Both the position numbers and the translations under genes were made by a program. The notes beneath the pieces were generated by a model. That model did no database searches and had not been told where the DNA came from. It worked only from the letters and a program-made list of their open reading frames with translations. Of a DNA stretch of 64,000 bases, positions 1 to 11,092 are shown one piece after another; positions within the stretch are counted from its first letter, which is position 1, and the number at the start of each line of letters is the position of its first letter. The DNA is from Chaenocephalus aceratus (Eukaryota; Chordata; Actinopteri; Perciformes; Channichthyidae), in assembly GCA_023974075.1 (NCBI GenBank), contig CM043796.1, positions 23,614,927 through 23,678,926 of the forward strand, read 5' to 3'.

Positions 1-233
1 TCTTCATCTTGTTTGTGGTTGGCTGTAATGCAAAGGTGTAGGTTTAATTTATGAATTGGTTAAATATATTAAGTTTGTAGCCTTTATTTAACCAGGTGAA
101 AGCCCCTTGAGATCAAAAGATCTATTTTTCAAGGGTGACCTGCAGGACATTAGTTACACATGTAACATAAAAACAACAGAACAACAATAAGGATGACATA
201 CAACATAATGTACAGGGTACAGTTTACAAAACT

Positions 234-717
234 CTATTTACAGTGACAGGTACCATGAGTATCAAACAGCATGTCACCCAGCCGAGTTTTAAAATGATGC
301 AGGGGAACCAAGGTGCTCAGTTTTAAACAGGTTTGCAGACTGTTCCAATTTAGTGGAGCTGCACATCTAAAAGCTTTCTTCCCTAAAACAGTCCTAGCAC
401 TTGGCACATTTAATAAAACAACATCATGAGATCTCAGGCAATACGTACTTTCAATTTGTCGAGAGATCAGAGAGCAGATATAAAAAGGTAGTTTACCCAA
501 CATGGCTTTATAAATGAACATGTACCAATGACTGAGCCTCCGTACAGTTAGTGAAGGCAGACCTGCCTTGGCATAGGGTACAGTGATGAGTAAGTGCTTT
601 ACAGTTAGTAACAAATCTCAGAGCACTGTGATACGCAGCATCTAACTTTTCCAGGCAATGGGCAGGTGCATTCATATAGATCAAATCACCATAGTCCAGC
701 ACAGGTAAAAAGGTCAC
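234..717 (-). pseudogene. LINE ORF2 C-terminal region, frameshifted
   Basis: Two overlapping minus-strand reading frames (508-717, then 234-614) make up the region after the RT in a LINE ORF2. The first contains LPVLDYGDLIY and LEKLDAAYHSALRFVT, typical of the post-RT 'thumb' region. The second contains RRLSHWYMFIYKAMLGKLP and, near the end, GKKAFRCAAPLNWNSLQ, the motif that closes many LINE ORF2 proteins and recurs as GKKAFSIAAPFAWN at 59828-59980. The change of frame shows at least one indel. The fragment continues from the RT core at 952-1551 and is not expected to make a protein. Confidence 0.8.
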
Positions 718-951
718 AGTGACTAGCCTTTTCCTGGCTTCAAATGAGAAACAGGACTTGTTCCTGTAGAAGAAACCTAGCCTAACCCTCAGCTTTTTAA
801 GCAGATTAGTGACCTGAAGTTTAAAAGTAAGACAATAATCAAGCCAGATACCAAGGTATTTGTAACAGGCAACAACTTCAAGTTTTGTTCCTTGCGTAGT
901 TACAATATCAAAAACAGGCTCTGGTGTCTTTTTTGCTTTTTTAAAAGAGCA

Positions 952-1551
952 TTACTGTACCTTGGTTTTATCCACATTTAAAAGAAGCTTTAATTCAGAG
1001 AGCTGAGTCTGAATAGTGTTAAAAACAGCCTGTAATTTAACAACAGCCTCTTTAATGGAGGGACCTGCACAATACATCACAGTATCATCCGCATAAAAAT
1101 GTAAAGTAGCTTCATCCACATTATCACCTAAACTGTTAATATATATGGAGAATAAAAGTGGTCCTAAAACAGAACCTTGTGGTACACCATTAGAAATGTT
1201 TAACCACTCAGAAGACAGTCCATCAAAATGAACACATTGGGACCTTTCAGAGAGGTAGTTCACAAACCACCCCACTGCAAGGCTGGATAGGCCAATACTG
1301 AGTAGCCTCTGCTTTAAGATGCGATGATCAACGGTGTCAAACGCTTTGGAAAGGTCAATAAACAGAGCTGCACAACTCTGCTTATTATCTAAAATACTAG
1401 TAATGTCATTTACCACTTTCATTGTCGCAGTGATGATGCTGTGTTTCTTTCTGAAGCCTGACTGATGTTTAGACAGGATGTCATTTGTACATAAAAACTC
1501 CTTTACCTGTTCACTCACAAGTCGTTCGAGCACCTTAGCCAGAACTGACAA
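952..1551 (-). pseudogene. LINE reverse transcriptase core (fragment)
   Basis: A 199-codon open stretch with a near-complete RT palm. FRKKHS is the fingers motif, ALFIDLSKAFDTVDH is motif A with the first catalytic Asp, NGVPQGSVLGPLLFSIYIN is motif B, FYADDT is motif C with the Asp pair, and LLLNVDKTKV is motif D. The catalytic residues are intact. The listed Met start is only the first Met after a frameshift: just upstream, the RPIS motif that normally precedes KLSVLAKVLERL can be read in this frame, while the NNY before it lies in the frame of the 1515-1994 fragment. In life it would copy element RNA into DNA at a nicked target. Here it is isolated from an endonuclease, so it is a dead copy. 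Confidence 0.9.
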
Positions 1552-1994
1552 CTTAGAGATTGGCCTACTGTATAGTTATTTAAAATAGTTGCCTCCCCTC
1601 CTTTCAGTAAAGGCAAGACATAAGCAGACTTCCGTACTTTTGGAATTGTATTTGTGCTGAGGGAGAGGTTAAAAAGAGAAGTAAGAGGTGGAGCAATAAA
1701 ATCTGCAGCTATCTTTAAAAACAAAGGTTCTAAGTTGTCCGGGCCAGCCGGTTTCCTAGGATCTAGCTTAGATAAGGCTTCATGAACAACATTGACAGTA
1801 AAAGAAGTAAAACTGAACGGGTTTTCCAGACCACATTGTTCAGAGTCACGGATTGGGGTGTTCACAGAAGCAGAGTTAGTCACAGAATCAAACATAGAAC
1901 CGCAGGACACAAAATGCTCATTAAAGCAATTTAGCATAGTAGCCCTGTCCAATAAGTGGGAGAGGTTGATGTCCTCCACCTGTAAAAACATCAA
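1515..1994 (-). pseudogene. LINE ORF2, N-terminal part of the RT domain (fragment)
   Basis: Minus-strand reading frame holding the segment between endonuclease and RT palm. It includes an INLSHLLDRATMLNCFNEHF stretch, then ALSKLDPRKPAGPDNLEPLF, the well-conserved 'K.....GPD.....' entry to LINE RTs, and SLSTNTIPKVRKSAYVLPLLKGG. After NNY the frame is lost by a small indel and the protein continues in the 952-1551 frame. The 5' limit at about 1994-2001 coincides with the end of recognisable LINE sequence, which indicates incomplete reverse transcription. Confidence 0.82.
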
Positions 1995-2077
1995 TTTTTA
2001 ATGAATTTGAAAGCATCAATGTGCGCATTCTCTGCAACAATTTATGCTGAAATACTTTAAGAAAACAGGACTAGATG

Positions 2078-2420
2078 TTAAAGGTGGGGTAGGTAATTTT
2101 GGAGAAACCAGCTCGAGTGCGCTAGAATTAGAAAATACACAGCTGGAAAAAATCTGCCACTTTCTTACAGAGCCCCTCCTCCAACACACACAAACGCGCA
2201 CATGACCAATGAGGGCACGAGATAAGTTTGTGCACAGATGGAAGGCTGACAGGCAGGTAGGCCATCCAGTTATTTTAGCCGGGCCAGCAGATGACATTTT
2301 TCTATGGATTTTTTGTCAAAGCACTTAAGATATTCATTGCTATCGGGATGTTAAGAGCATTCCATGGAATATATCAAAAAGTGTATCTCGAGCCGGTTTC
2401 TCAAACTTACCCCACTTGAA
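2078..2420 (+). mobile_element. TTAA-flanked MITE (family M1), copy 1
   Basis: Begins TTAA-AAGGTGGGGTAGGT and ends ...CTTACCCCACT-TGAA (a decayed TTAA). The terminal inverted repeats, about 36 bp, run from AGGTGGGGTAGG to the CTCGAG motif (GAAACCNGCTCGAG / CTCGAGCCGGTTTC). Two other copies are at 4087-7067 and 25508-25896. This copy lacks about 45 bp present in the others, between 'gccgggcc' and 'agatgacatt'. It has no coding capacity. TTAA duplications point to piggyBac or Kolobok transposases as the mobilising enzyme (inference). Confidence 0.85.
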
Positions 2421-4086
2421 TTTGAAATCTATAAAAGTATAACGATGTATTACTCTAATAGTTCAAAAATAATAATTCTCCTGTAGATTAATTCAATATT
2501 ATCCATGGTGAGGCAACAATTTGGTCAACTTTTGTGTGATTTATTTTAGGATTAAACCTCACTAAATGTGAGTGTTGCACTTATTAAATGACCCTGGGGA
2601 GTACAGATAATGTTATGTAATAAAGGAATTTTTCACAGTTTTCTGTATCTTGATATCTTTCTCCTTCCCTTTTCTGCTTTTTATTTCTCCCACTGACACA
2701 CTGAGTGATGGCAATCCCCCTTTCTCTCACTTTTTCTCTGCACACACATTCACTCGTCACTGCCATTGCTGTCTCTCCCCACGGCAGGCAGCTAAAGACT
2801 GCTAGTGAGTACTGCTCACCACATTCATTTAATTCACACTGCAGCTCAAACTCCACATTGCTGCTTTCTGTGGGGGGGGGGGGGCGCGTAGGAAGGAATT
2901 TTTGTGTGTGTAGGTGTGTATGTGCTTACATGCATTAATGTGCGGAGGAGGGCATCTCCTTATAGAAAAAGAAAATAAATCTACATACAGAGTCTACGCT
3001 GGTGAAAGCCAATGACAGGCAGCGTGTCGGTGCAGTGTTTTTTTTTGCAACACTGTATCTTCTGAGCATCAACCAAGAGCTGCAACATGCATTCATGGGA
3101 TCTCCATCACAACCACCTTTTCTCTGGCAGCTTAAAAAAAATATGCAGTCTTTAAACCAACACAATTTGTAATGGTGTGGAGGATAGACGGAACATCTTG
3201 GTAAAAGCATTAGGAGCATGCTAATGGATACGTATACGTGGGCATAGGGAGGCTGGAAAAAAAACACATGCCTGACAAATGTACTTGCATGTTCCTGTTT
3301 GTTATACAAGTGTTTCCGTGTTGTGTGGGATGTATAGTGTTTGAATTATTGCTCAAGTAGTAACCTTTTTTCGTTAAACTGTTGCTCTGCATACTGTATG
3401 CCGCTGAGCTGTCCCTTTGCCCCCATGAATATCCTAATGAATACTGATGTCTGTTCTCCGGAGAAAGCGCCCACTGTTTCTCCCCGTCTCAGAGGAGGAG
3501 GCAAGGTGCTGTTGCTGGCTCTCTAATACCCGCCTATTGAATATAGAGCACTATAAAGCTATCTCTGAGGGATTAAGGCACTTCAAGAACCAATTAATGG
3601 AAGGTACACGTTTAAACTGAGGCAAACAAATAGCCGAGAGGTAAACAAGACACACATTTCATCTTATTTGTTGTGCGATGCTCTTTGCTTTTAATTAAAT
3701 AGCCGTTTTAAAAAGGGAAGGATTAATGTTGAACTTCAGGCGAAAAATGTCAAACAAAAGTACGAAAACAAGAAAGCAGGAATATCTCGAGAGGTGAACG
3801 TCATCATATAAAACAACGATTGACAAAATACATGTGGGTGACAAGAGATGTACGAAAGAAAATTGATCAACAGGCAAATTAATGTTGCACCTCCTCAGAT
3901 GCAGGGATGGTGGGTTGCACAAGAGGCTGAAGCTTGTCATTTACCAGTTCATCTGCGTACCAGCTCTCAATTATAGTCACTAGCTTTTGGGTGGTGACCA
4001 ACATAATGAGGCTATGCGAGTGGCTGTAATGAGGTTGCAATGCAGGTTGTCTGGAGTCAGATATCTTGAAGTTTCAAATAAATAAA
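2421..4086. other. No gene; AT-rich low-copy DNA
   Basis: No coding features. There is a poly-G run at about 2872-2883, and stretches around 3380-3540 and 3690-3900 that match nothing else in the window. The short ORFs here lack domain motifs or splice context. Confidence 0.5.
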
Positions 4087-4762
4087 TTAAAGGTATAGGA
4101 TATGTAAATTTGAGAAACCGGCTCGAGATCGCTTGAATTTGAAAATACACGACCGGAGAAAATCTGCCACTTCCTTATAGAGCCCCTCCTCCAAAACACA
4201 CAAACGCGCACATGACCAATGAGGGCACGAGATAAGTGTGTGCGCAGATGGAAGGCTGACAGGCAGGTAGACCATCCAGTTATTTTTGCCGGGCCGGCTA
4301 AAATGATTGGTCGTGCTTTTTACAGTAATACGGCTTCCACAGATGACATTTTGTTATGGATTTTTTGTCAAAGCACTTAAGATATTCATTGCTATCGGGA
4401 TGTTAAGAGCATTCCATGGAATATACAGTGGCGACTGGTCATTCGGGGCACAGCCCCACCTAGTGTCAGCAGAAAGTATTAAAAATAATGATTACAAAAA
4501 AATGCAAACAATTAATTAAAAAATATATTAAATATATTTTAAGATCATGTTTAATCATCTGATTCGTCTGTACATTGCTGTTTTAGTCTGTGTTCCTCTA
4601 ATTAGTGTCTACTCTACAGTGTGTGTCTATTGAGCTGTTCAGAGCACTGTATGGTTCAGAGCCATGTGGGACAAAACCCGATCCTGCCCCTCCCTCTTAC
4701 TGTCTAAGTCAATGGTGACTGTAAAAACTACACTGCGCATGCTCAGAGTATTTTCCTATTTA

Positions 4763-6241
4763 GGCCCAATCCCAAACCACTCCCTCGACCCTACCCCTCC
4801 GTGATGGAGTGAACTCCGTCTGGAGCCACACTCGCAGCTCAACGAGGCTCCCTCCTGTCAGATGGAGGGAGTAAATACAGCAGCAAGCTTTGGGACGGCC
4901 TCCCCTCTCTCCGGCAGAAAACAGGAAATGCTGTAACTGTATGTAACAACGGTTTCAAATCAGCATCTCTTAGACAAAAAGTTTAAATGAATAACTCAAA
5001 TAAAACTCCAAACATCTTTCATTGTGTTTCAAAGCTCTTTTAGTTTTAAACCTGATGTTTATAAGCTTCTTAGTTTTTGCAACGGTCTGTAAATATACAC
5101 AACTTTATAATAAAATGCACACATTTACCTTTTTCTAGACTAAACACAGGTATGATCCTAAGTTAAAAACATATGAGGTTATCAAGAGGTTGTTAACATC
5201 GCAATTTATCAGTGGATGTTTGCTGGAACTACTTGTAAACAGCGAAAATGCTGCCCCACAATGCCTTGCAGCCGCAGCATTTGCCGTCAATCAACAGTCG
5301 GCCGTTCACGGAAACAACCGATTATGACCGAGAAATGATATCAGGAAAGATACGGTGCTTATTAAGCATTTTAAAACATAGGTGGTAAGTTGCCAAAGTG
5401 CTTTGTTTTGAACGTTCATCAGTATTATACTCAAAAAGAGAAATATGGACGTTAGTTTTTACTGAAATTATCAAATAAAGTCAACATTTCACAGTCTTTA
5501 CTGAGCTGTATGGAATTTGTTCAACTTTTAAATGATATTTGAATGGTGATATACACAGTGATAGATGTTAAGGACTAACGTTTATAATAAATACATTTGT
5601 ATTGATTTTAAGATCTTTAGTTCATACAATCATACGTATTGGGATCATTGGTATTAATGTGGACCGGAGGGAGAGGGTGACGAGCATAAGTTTCACTTTC
5701 CTTTTTTATTTCAATTCCAACTTTGGTCATGAAGAATATGTTTCTCTGTTGTCCACGTTCATAAAGCAAAGCTACAGCATCAGAGCACGGTGCAGAGTCT
5801 CTAGATGAGTTTACAGTAGTCCCTCCTTCTTATTAAACATCCATGTTGTAGTCCGCTGTATAGAAAACTGTAGTTTCCATAGTTTCCCCACAGCAGCAGA
5901 CGCACATTCATCATAAACACGTCGGATAGTAAAAGTGCATTCGGATTCTCTAAAGTACCGCAGTCTCTTCTCCTAAATCCTTTTGAATTCTCCTGTCCAC
6001 TATCCCTTAACCCCGTGACGTTTCACTCAGAGGTCAAGGAATAGACGATAGGGTTAGAACTTAGGAGCTGATCTTTGGACTATTCGACTGCAGCCTCGCT
6101 GTTTGAGGGATTGATAGCCCACTCCCCCTCCACACTCGTTGCTTTGGAACAGCCCTCAATATGGCGGACCCTCCGCGTGAACGCGCAAACGGAGGGGTAG
6201 GGTGTAGGGGTAGGGTGTAGGGGGTGGTTTGGGAATGGGCC
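4763..6241. mobile_element. Nested TIR element with GGCCCA termini
   Basis: Left terminus GGCCCAATCCCAAACCAC...CTACCCCTCCG; the right terminus, on the minus strand, reads GGCCCATTCCCAAACCACCC...CTACCCCTCCG. TTTA occurs on both sides (4759-4762 and 6242-6245), consistent with a 4-bp duplication. The right TIR has been expanded by a 12-13 bp tandem unit (taggggtagggtg, about 6197-6222). The interior has no recognisable transposase and the superfamily is not assigned. Confidence 0.68.
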
Positions 6242-6380
6242 TTTATGTGTGTGGCAAAAAAATAATGACCATATGGGCATAGAGCTGCCATCCCCACCAT
6301 ACGTCATCTCACATAATTCAGAGCTGATTGGCTGTAAGTACGTGTGCCGCGAAAAGTGTGGTGTGTGAAGAGGAGACGAG

Positions 6381-6598
6381 AGAGCTGCAGTGACGCGTCC
6401 TAAAACCCGGAAGTAAGCTGCGCATGGCTTCCCTCGACAAAAAAGCAATGAGATTTCTCCATAGGATTTTAGAAAATAACTACAAATAAGATCTGTGGGA
6501 AACAAACCTGTTAGATAAATGCACGTTTTGTTCAGCCGGATAATATCCACATGTCTACCCTACTTTTATAATTTTCGAATCATAAATCTATTGATTAG
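6381..6598 (+). mobile_element. Fragment of the ISL2EU-like MITE family (one end)
   Basis: Starts AGAGCTGCAGTGACGCG and follows the terminal sequence of the large element at 47397-51172 (TCCTAAAACCCGGAAGTAAG, then the 'aaaagcaatg...tttctccatagg' block, then 'ccacatgtctaccctac'). It stops near 'aaatctattgattagat', the centre of the palindromic 299-bp copy at 56418-56716. Only one half is present. Confidence 0.75.
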
Positions 6599-6632
6599 AT
6601 TAGATTTATGATAGACTTTTGAAACTACAAGA

Positions 6633-6669
6633 ACATAAGGAGGACTTTTACAAAAAGTCCTCCTTATGT
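6633..6669. repeat. Perfect 17-bp-arm hairpin
   Basis: acataaggaggactttt at 6633-6649 is the exact reverse complement of 6653-6669, with a 3-base loop. It lies at the broken end of the ISL2EU-like fragment. It is not followed by a T-tract in a transcription unit, so it is not called a terminator. Confidence 0.85.
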
Positions 6670-7067
6670 GCTCCTATTAATAGAGATTTTTGTCCAGAAG
6701 GATATGGACTTAATCTTCAAGTCAAGGTAAGACTGCAATTTTATTGAAAATGGGATCTTACTAAGAGAGAACAATTCAATATTTAAATGATAAAATTACA
6801 TTTTTTGGGTATCCTTCTGTTGAACTGTCTGTTTAAAATTAATTGAAGCATCAGACAAAAAAAGCTTTTGAAAATAATATTATATTTTGATTTAGGTCAA
6901 AATATAATATTTGTAAACCTGAAGTAAACCTGAAGAAGCCATGAACCTCACTGCAGAAGCTTATAGACATCTAAGTGTTTTGTGCCCCACCACTTTTGTA
7001 CACTTTGGGAATATAACAAAAAGTGTATCTCGAGCCGGTTTCTCAAACTTACATACCCTATCTTTAA

Positions 7068-8864
7068 TGAAATTGTGAAAGGCACCACTCTGAATGCTTC
7101 TCTTCTGTAAGCTTTTTTTTAATGTATCATCTGAAAGCTCTCATGAAATTGAGTTGATGACTAAATTGCATTTTCTTGCAAAGGTATTAAAGAAAATCTT
7201 CTAAACACAGCTTTTTGAGTGTGCACTTCCTTTTCATTTGATTCAGCAAGGCGTTCTTACTTTATATCTAATATCATCTTATCATAGCCACTTGTGAATG
7301 GCGATCGACTAAATGCATGCTATTTTATTTATTTTCTCTATTTTATTTTTAAATGCAGCCCGAGAGGAACATTACACATATCCACAGTATGTACTGTATA
7401 TCTGTATAGTTCAATGTTAATTGACAATAAATATTGTTGTTTTTTAATTTTACTTTCTTTATTTGATTGGCAGTCAGTTGTTGATTACATGCAGACGTTG
7501 ATAAAGCTACAGGCTACTTCAATATATATCACACTAATTCATAAAGCAAGTTAGACATTTTGATATTCCGGACCTTTGCATGGGGACATTTTCTCTAACT
7601 GGACCTCGTTGAATTTTAGTTGAATACCCCTGCTTTAGCTGAAAGGGAGACAAAGCAGGGTCCCCTAAAATGTGTTGCACATTGAGCTGGGCCTACAATA
7701 GAGATGTAGCATGCTAGCTAACGTGATTGCACAAAGATTTTTTAACAATTTTACGTGGGGCATATTATTTAATCCTTATAAAGAATGTGAATTAATGGTG
7801 AAAGAAAACATCTTATCACCTCCTTATGTTAAGACATCATTGTAATATATCTGTACAATCTTCTGTGCTTCATCCACAAAAATGCCCTGGCTGTTTGTTA
7901 GGGAGAGTTTTTTTGCTCATGAAAGAGATGTACCTGTCCATAAATCCTTCACATCGCTTACAATCTGGCTGGCAGATATAAAGTCTGGATGGCTAGTAAA
8001 TTCCTCATGTTGAATGTAGATAAAAACTCAAATGAAGTGGTAAAGCACATAGGGCATAAAGCAGGCTCCAATCATTTTTGGAATGTTTTGGCCATTTGGA
8101 ATTTGAAATGGTATCATTATTCAATACATTACCCCATACATCAAATACCCTCACTTTGTATGAAATACTGCTGACAAGGGCTTACTTCTCTCTACATTTA
8201 CCAGCCTAAGGTCTGTTGATCAGACTTTGTTGACTTACCCCAGGTAAAGGCTGAGCCAGAGGGTAGTATGGTGTTGGCAGATATGATCAAGTTATGCAAT
8301 TCAAATCATTTATTGTATGTGCTGACATTAAAGTTTTAATGTAGAGCAGGTCTCATTACACCCTGAAATAAAGTAATATAAATGGTCTCCAAACAATGGT
8401 TAATATAACCTTGACAAGCTGATGCAATCTATTTTTTATTCCCTACAAGAAAAAGTCATTCAGGAATGACATGCAGGCCTCAAGCTGTGATTATTTCCTC
8501 ATTTGTGGGGAAGGAAACATTGTCAAAAGAAGGAGGAGTTTCAGAGGCTGAAACTGGAGCAGGAGAATATAATCAGAAGATGTACTTTGACATGTCAGGA
8601 GCCCTGTTTGATACATTACCAAACATGCTGGAAGTTCACATCAAAAGAACTGGACCAATTACTGCAAGTCACTTGATCTTCGACACTAGCTGGCTGGCAG
8701 AATGATAGATACACACACGGCTACACAGCACTTTGCCTTTGCAAATCATCAACTAACAGAATGCTCACGTTTCCTACACAGCTAAATTCATTTATTACCA
8801 CTGTTAACCCTTTTATTATGAGATAGGAAGGGCACAGAAAGTCAAGACTTGTGATACGATGGCT
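7068..8864. other. No gene; low-copy AT-rich DNA
   Basis: The ORFs here are short and without motifs, and no repeat shared with the rest of the window was seen. Confidence 0.5.
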
Positions 8865-9393
8865 GCCAGAATCAGAATCAGAATACACCACAGAGGGGGA
8901 AAATGTACGTTGTTACAGCAGAAAAAGAGCAACAGACAGCTTAATGTTACATATGTTAAATATGTTACATGCATTAAAAAGTATTAAAGTGAAAAAAATT
9001 AAAAATGTTTTATGAAATAATAAAAAATATAATAAAAAAATTAAAAGTTACACAATTTACAAAATACACATCCTGTAACAGTTCTTAGGATTTAGCAGCC
9101 ATGTGTATATTGCACAGTTATTAACAGAATGTATATATATATTGCACATATAGCACATATTGCACACAGTTGGTTGGTATTTAACAGCAAGGGGTGTTGT
9201 ATAGTCTGGCCGCTGCAGGAAGGAAGGACCTGCGGTATCTCTCCGTGAGACAGTGGGGGTGCAGCAGCCTGTCGCTGAAGGAGCTGCACAATGAGGACAG
9301 CTGTCCTGGAGGGGGTGGGACACAATTGTGTGTTGTACAGTAGATAAGGGTTGTATGTTTTGTACGTTTTTGATAAAAAATAGCAAAAGACAT
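8865..9393 (-). mobile_element. LINE 3' end (second family), minus strand
   Basis: The C-terminus of a LINE ORF2 (9181-9393) followed on the minus strand by an AT-rich 3' UTR with repeated 'tgcaatat' motifs. It ends at about 8870-8890 in a short tandem tail, attctgattctgattctg, a typical LINE 3' microsatellite end. The same C-terminal motif recurs at 19930-20060 inside the foldback element. Confidence 0.65.
9181..9393 (-). pseudogene. LINE ORF2 C-terminus (fragment)
   Basis: The last codons of this minus-strand frame read SDRLLHPHCLTERYRRSFLP followed by AAARLYN, then a stop. The 'RYRRSFLPxAxRLYN' ending is the usual C-terminus of a group of fish LINE ORF2 proteins. Nothing upstream in the window carries the RT of this copy, so it is a 3' remnant. 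Confidence 0.62.
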
Positions 9394-9701
9394 GTGGAAA
9401 GACCTGTATTCTATTTGTGCCTGTCCACATCAAAGGAGACCCAGAGCTCAAAACCCTGGAGGTGCTCAGAGTGGATTGACAGTACAATTATACAACAATA
9501 TGTTTCTATTTTAGCAGGTAGAAATGAGTCACAGAATATTGATAGAGTTAGTTGTGGAATTTGTCAGTAGCGCATCAACATGATAAGTAGACCATTTTAC
9601 AATAATTGTTGCAACGTATAAGTAGGAATTATTTAAAAATAAATTCAGACTAAATGGAGCAATTCATAAAGTACAAATGGGAACGAATGCGTTATCTTAT
9701 A

Positions 9702-10362
9702 TTAACCCTTGTATGGTATTTGGGTCTGTGGGACCCGTTTTCATTATTTAGCTAAAGAAAAATGATATGATAAATTATTTTTTCAAACCCCCACTCAATG
9801 GCTTTGGCTCATTTTCTGTGAAGAACATATATCAGAACACATTTTCAATCACCATCCACTGTAGGCAAGACACAATAAGTAAAGCTTTGCCAGTTTGGGT
9901 CCTTATCACAACTGATCAAGATGGCCAAAAGATTCTCTGCTCAGAGGGCCTTGCAAATTATTCTGGAAGAGAGAGAACCATTTGATGATGATGTAGAGGA
10001 AGATGAAGAGGCTTCAGAATGTGAGGATCCCATTTCAGAGAATTCTGAGTCTGACAGTGACTTTGAAGAAGAGGATGAGATTATCAGCTAGTTACAAAAA
10101 AATTCGAGCCACAGGACCAGCAGGTCAGTGGGCAAAAAAACAAGTAGCACTTTAATTCATTAATGTGATGTAACAATGTAAAAGGGCAAATATTAACCAT
10201 ATATGTTTATATTGCTTGTAATTGAGATGAAGTAAACATCTGTTGTGTATTTTAACATAAAATAGTTTGATTGTGTTGAATTGAAGCCCAAAAGGCAGCG
10301 GGTCCACCAGACGCACGAACACTGGCTGAGTAACTATAATATGAACACCATACAAGGGTTGA
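9702..10362 (+). mobile_element. piggyBac-like element, internally deleted
   Basis: Starts TTAA-CCCTTGTATGGTATTTGGGTCTGTGGGACCCG; the right end read on the minus strand is TTCA-ACCCTTGTATGGTGTTC, with CGGGTCCACCAGACGCA further in. TTAA targets and CCCTTG termini are the hallmark of piggyBac elements; the right TTAA has decayed to TTGA. At 661 bp it can hold only a small part of a transposase, and a start fragment is present at 9921-10091. It was probably mobilised in trans. Confidence 0.85.
9921..10091 (+). pseudogene. piggyBac transposase N-terminus (56 aa, truncated)
   Basis: An ATG-initiated frame of 56 codons with MAKRFSAQRALQIILEERE, then a strongly acidic Asp/Glu/Ser tract ending SDFEEEDEIIS-stop. 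The MAKRFSxxxALxxIxE opening followed by an acidic domain is typical of vertebrate piggyBac transposases (PGBD4-like). The DDD catalytic core and the C-terminal Cys-rich domain are absent: the TAG at 10089 is followed by non-coding sequence and the right TIR. In a complete transposase this part precedes the DNA-binding and catalytic domains. Alone it has no expected activity. Confidence 0.8.
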
Positions 10363-11092
10363 ATATGAAGGCATGTTTCATTTTTAATGGAATGGAATTT
10401 TTGGGTTTTGGGCAGTTTATTGGACATTTGAATGATGTCTCTAAGCAGTCTCAGTATTTGTTATCATTTATTTTGATTTGGTTATTTTCTAATCTATGAC
10501 AAAAAGTTAGTGTACTTGGGTTTAAACACGAGGAATAACCAAGAAGAAACGCTTTGATGAATGAGTCCCTATTGTTGCTACCTTCACATGCATGTTCCAG
10601 CCCATGACATCAAGGGAAACAGATTCAACATTTTAGTTTGACCCTCAATGATGCACACAATTATAGTGAGGAACTGTCTTAACAAGATAGCTGTACTTTC
10701 TTAACAAGATAATTGTACAGGGCATAAATATTAAAACTTACAGAGAAAGTATTATATAGTTTTACCATTGCAGCAGTTATCTGAAAGGACTTGCCCTCTG
10801 TGCAAACAATCCAGAGATTCAGGGGAAAGGCATATTTTTCCCAATACGAGCTTTATTGGTTGCCTGCCAGATACTACAGGCAGTCAAAGAGGGATGTTAA
10901 AGTCAGAACTTGGCCCCCTAAAGAAGCCAGTGTAGTAGAGGACAGTGAAAAAGTATTTTAATGACCTTGCTTCCCACTCAAACAGAAGTGTTAACATTAA
11001 CAACACCGCTTCTCGGTATTGTCTGCTTGATCGTTTGTATTCGAGGCTAACACTTGCTTGCTTTAATTATGTTTCTTTTCATTTATGTTCAG
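10363..11092. other. No gene
   Basis: AT-rich sequence between two TTAA-flanked elements. No coding motif or repeat shared with the window was seen. Confidence 0.5.

Larger units (their letters stand above)
66..2001 (-). mobile_element. 5'-truncated non-LTR (LINE) retrotransposon, copy A
   Basis: A minus-strand LINE copy. It ends at low coordinates in a 3' tail (about 66-135) whose complement reads as a LINE 3' UTR finishing in a 'ccttgaaaaatagatc...caaggggctttcacctggttaaataaagg'-type stretch. The same tail recurs at 27490-27564, 60050-60115 and 62218-62290, so all four belong to one family. Upstream of the tail, fragments of one ORF2 lie in order in different frames: a C-terminal domain at 234-717, an RT core at 952-1551 and the start of the RT at 1515-1994. 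Homology stops near 2001, so the copy is 5'-truncated and has no ORF1 or endonuclease. No target-site duplication was found. The clade (L2/I/Jockey-like) was not determined. Confidence 0.88.
4426..7007. mobile_element. hAT-type DNA transposon (non-autonomous, internally composite)
   Basis: Bounded exactly by the 8-bp duplication GGAATATA, the size made by hAT transposases. The ends are imperfect inverted repeats: CAGTGGCGACTGGTC...GGGGCAC on the left and, read on the minus strand, CAAAGTGTACAAAAG...GGGGCAC on the right, with GGGGCAC at the same offset (bases 20-26). No transposase ORF survives. Most of the interior is a second element (4763-6241) and a fragment of the ISL2EU-like family (6381-6598). 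Confidence 0.75.
4087..7067 (+). mobile_element. TTAA-flanked MITE (family M1), copy 2, split by a hAT
   Basis: The left part, 4087-4425, starts TTAA-AGGTATAGGATATG. The right part, 7008-7067, ends CTTACATACCCTATC-TTTAA. Together they rebuild the same element as the intact copy at 25508-25896. The break falls within 'ccatggaatata', and GGAATATA is present on both sides (4418-4425 and 7008-7015), so the interruption is one insertion with an 8-bp target duplication. Confidence 0.85.

Noticed and set aside
4307..4519. A 70-codon plus-strand frame
   Set aside because: It is inside the M1 MITE and crosses the hAT border.
6080..6550. A 156-codon minus-strand frame
   Set aside because: It spans the border between the GGCCCA element and an ISL2EU-like fragment; both are non-coding repeats, so the frame is accidental.
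6633..6669. Intrinsic terminator
   Set aside because: It is a hairpin in eukaryotic repeat DNA without a transcription unit; it is more likely a transposon relic.
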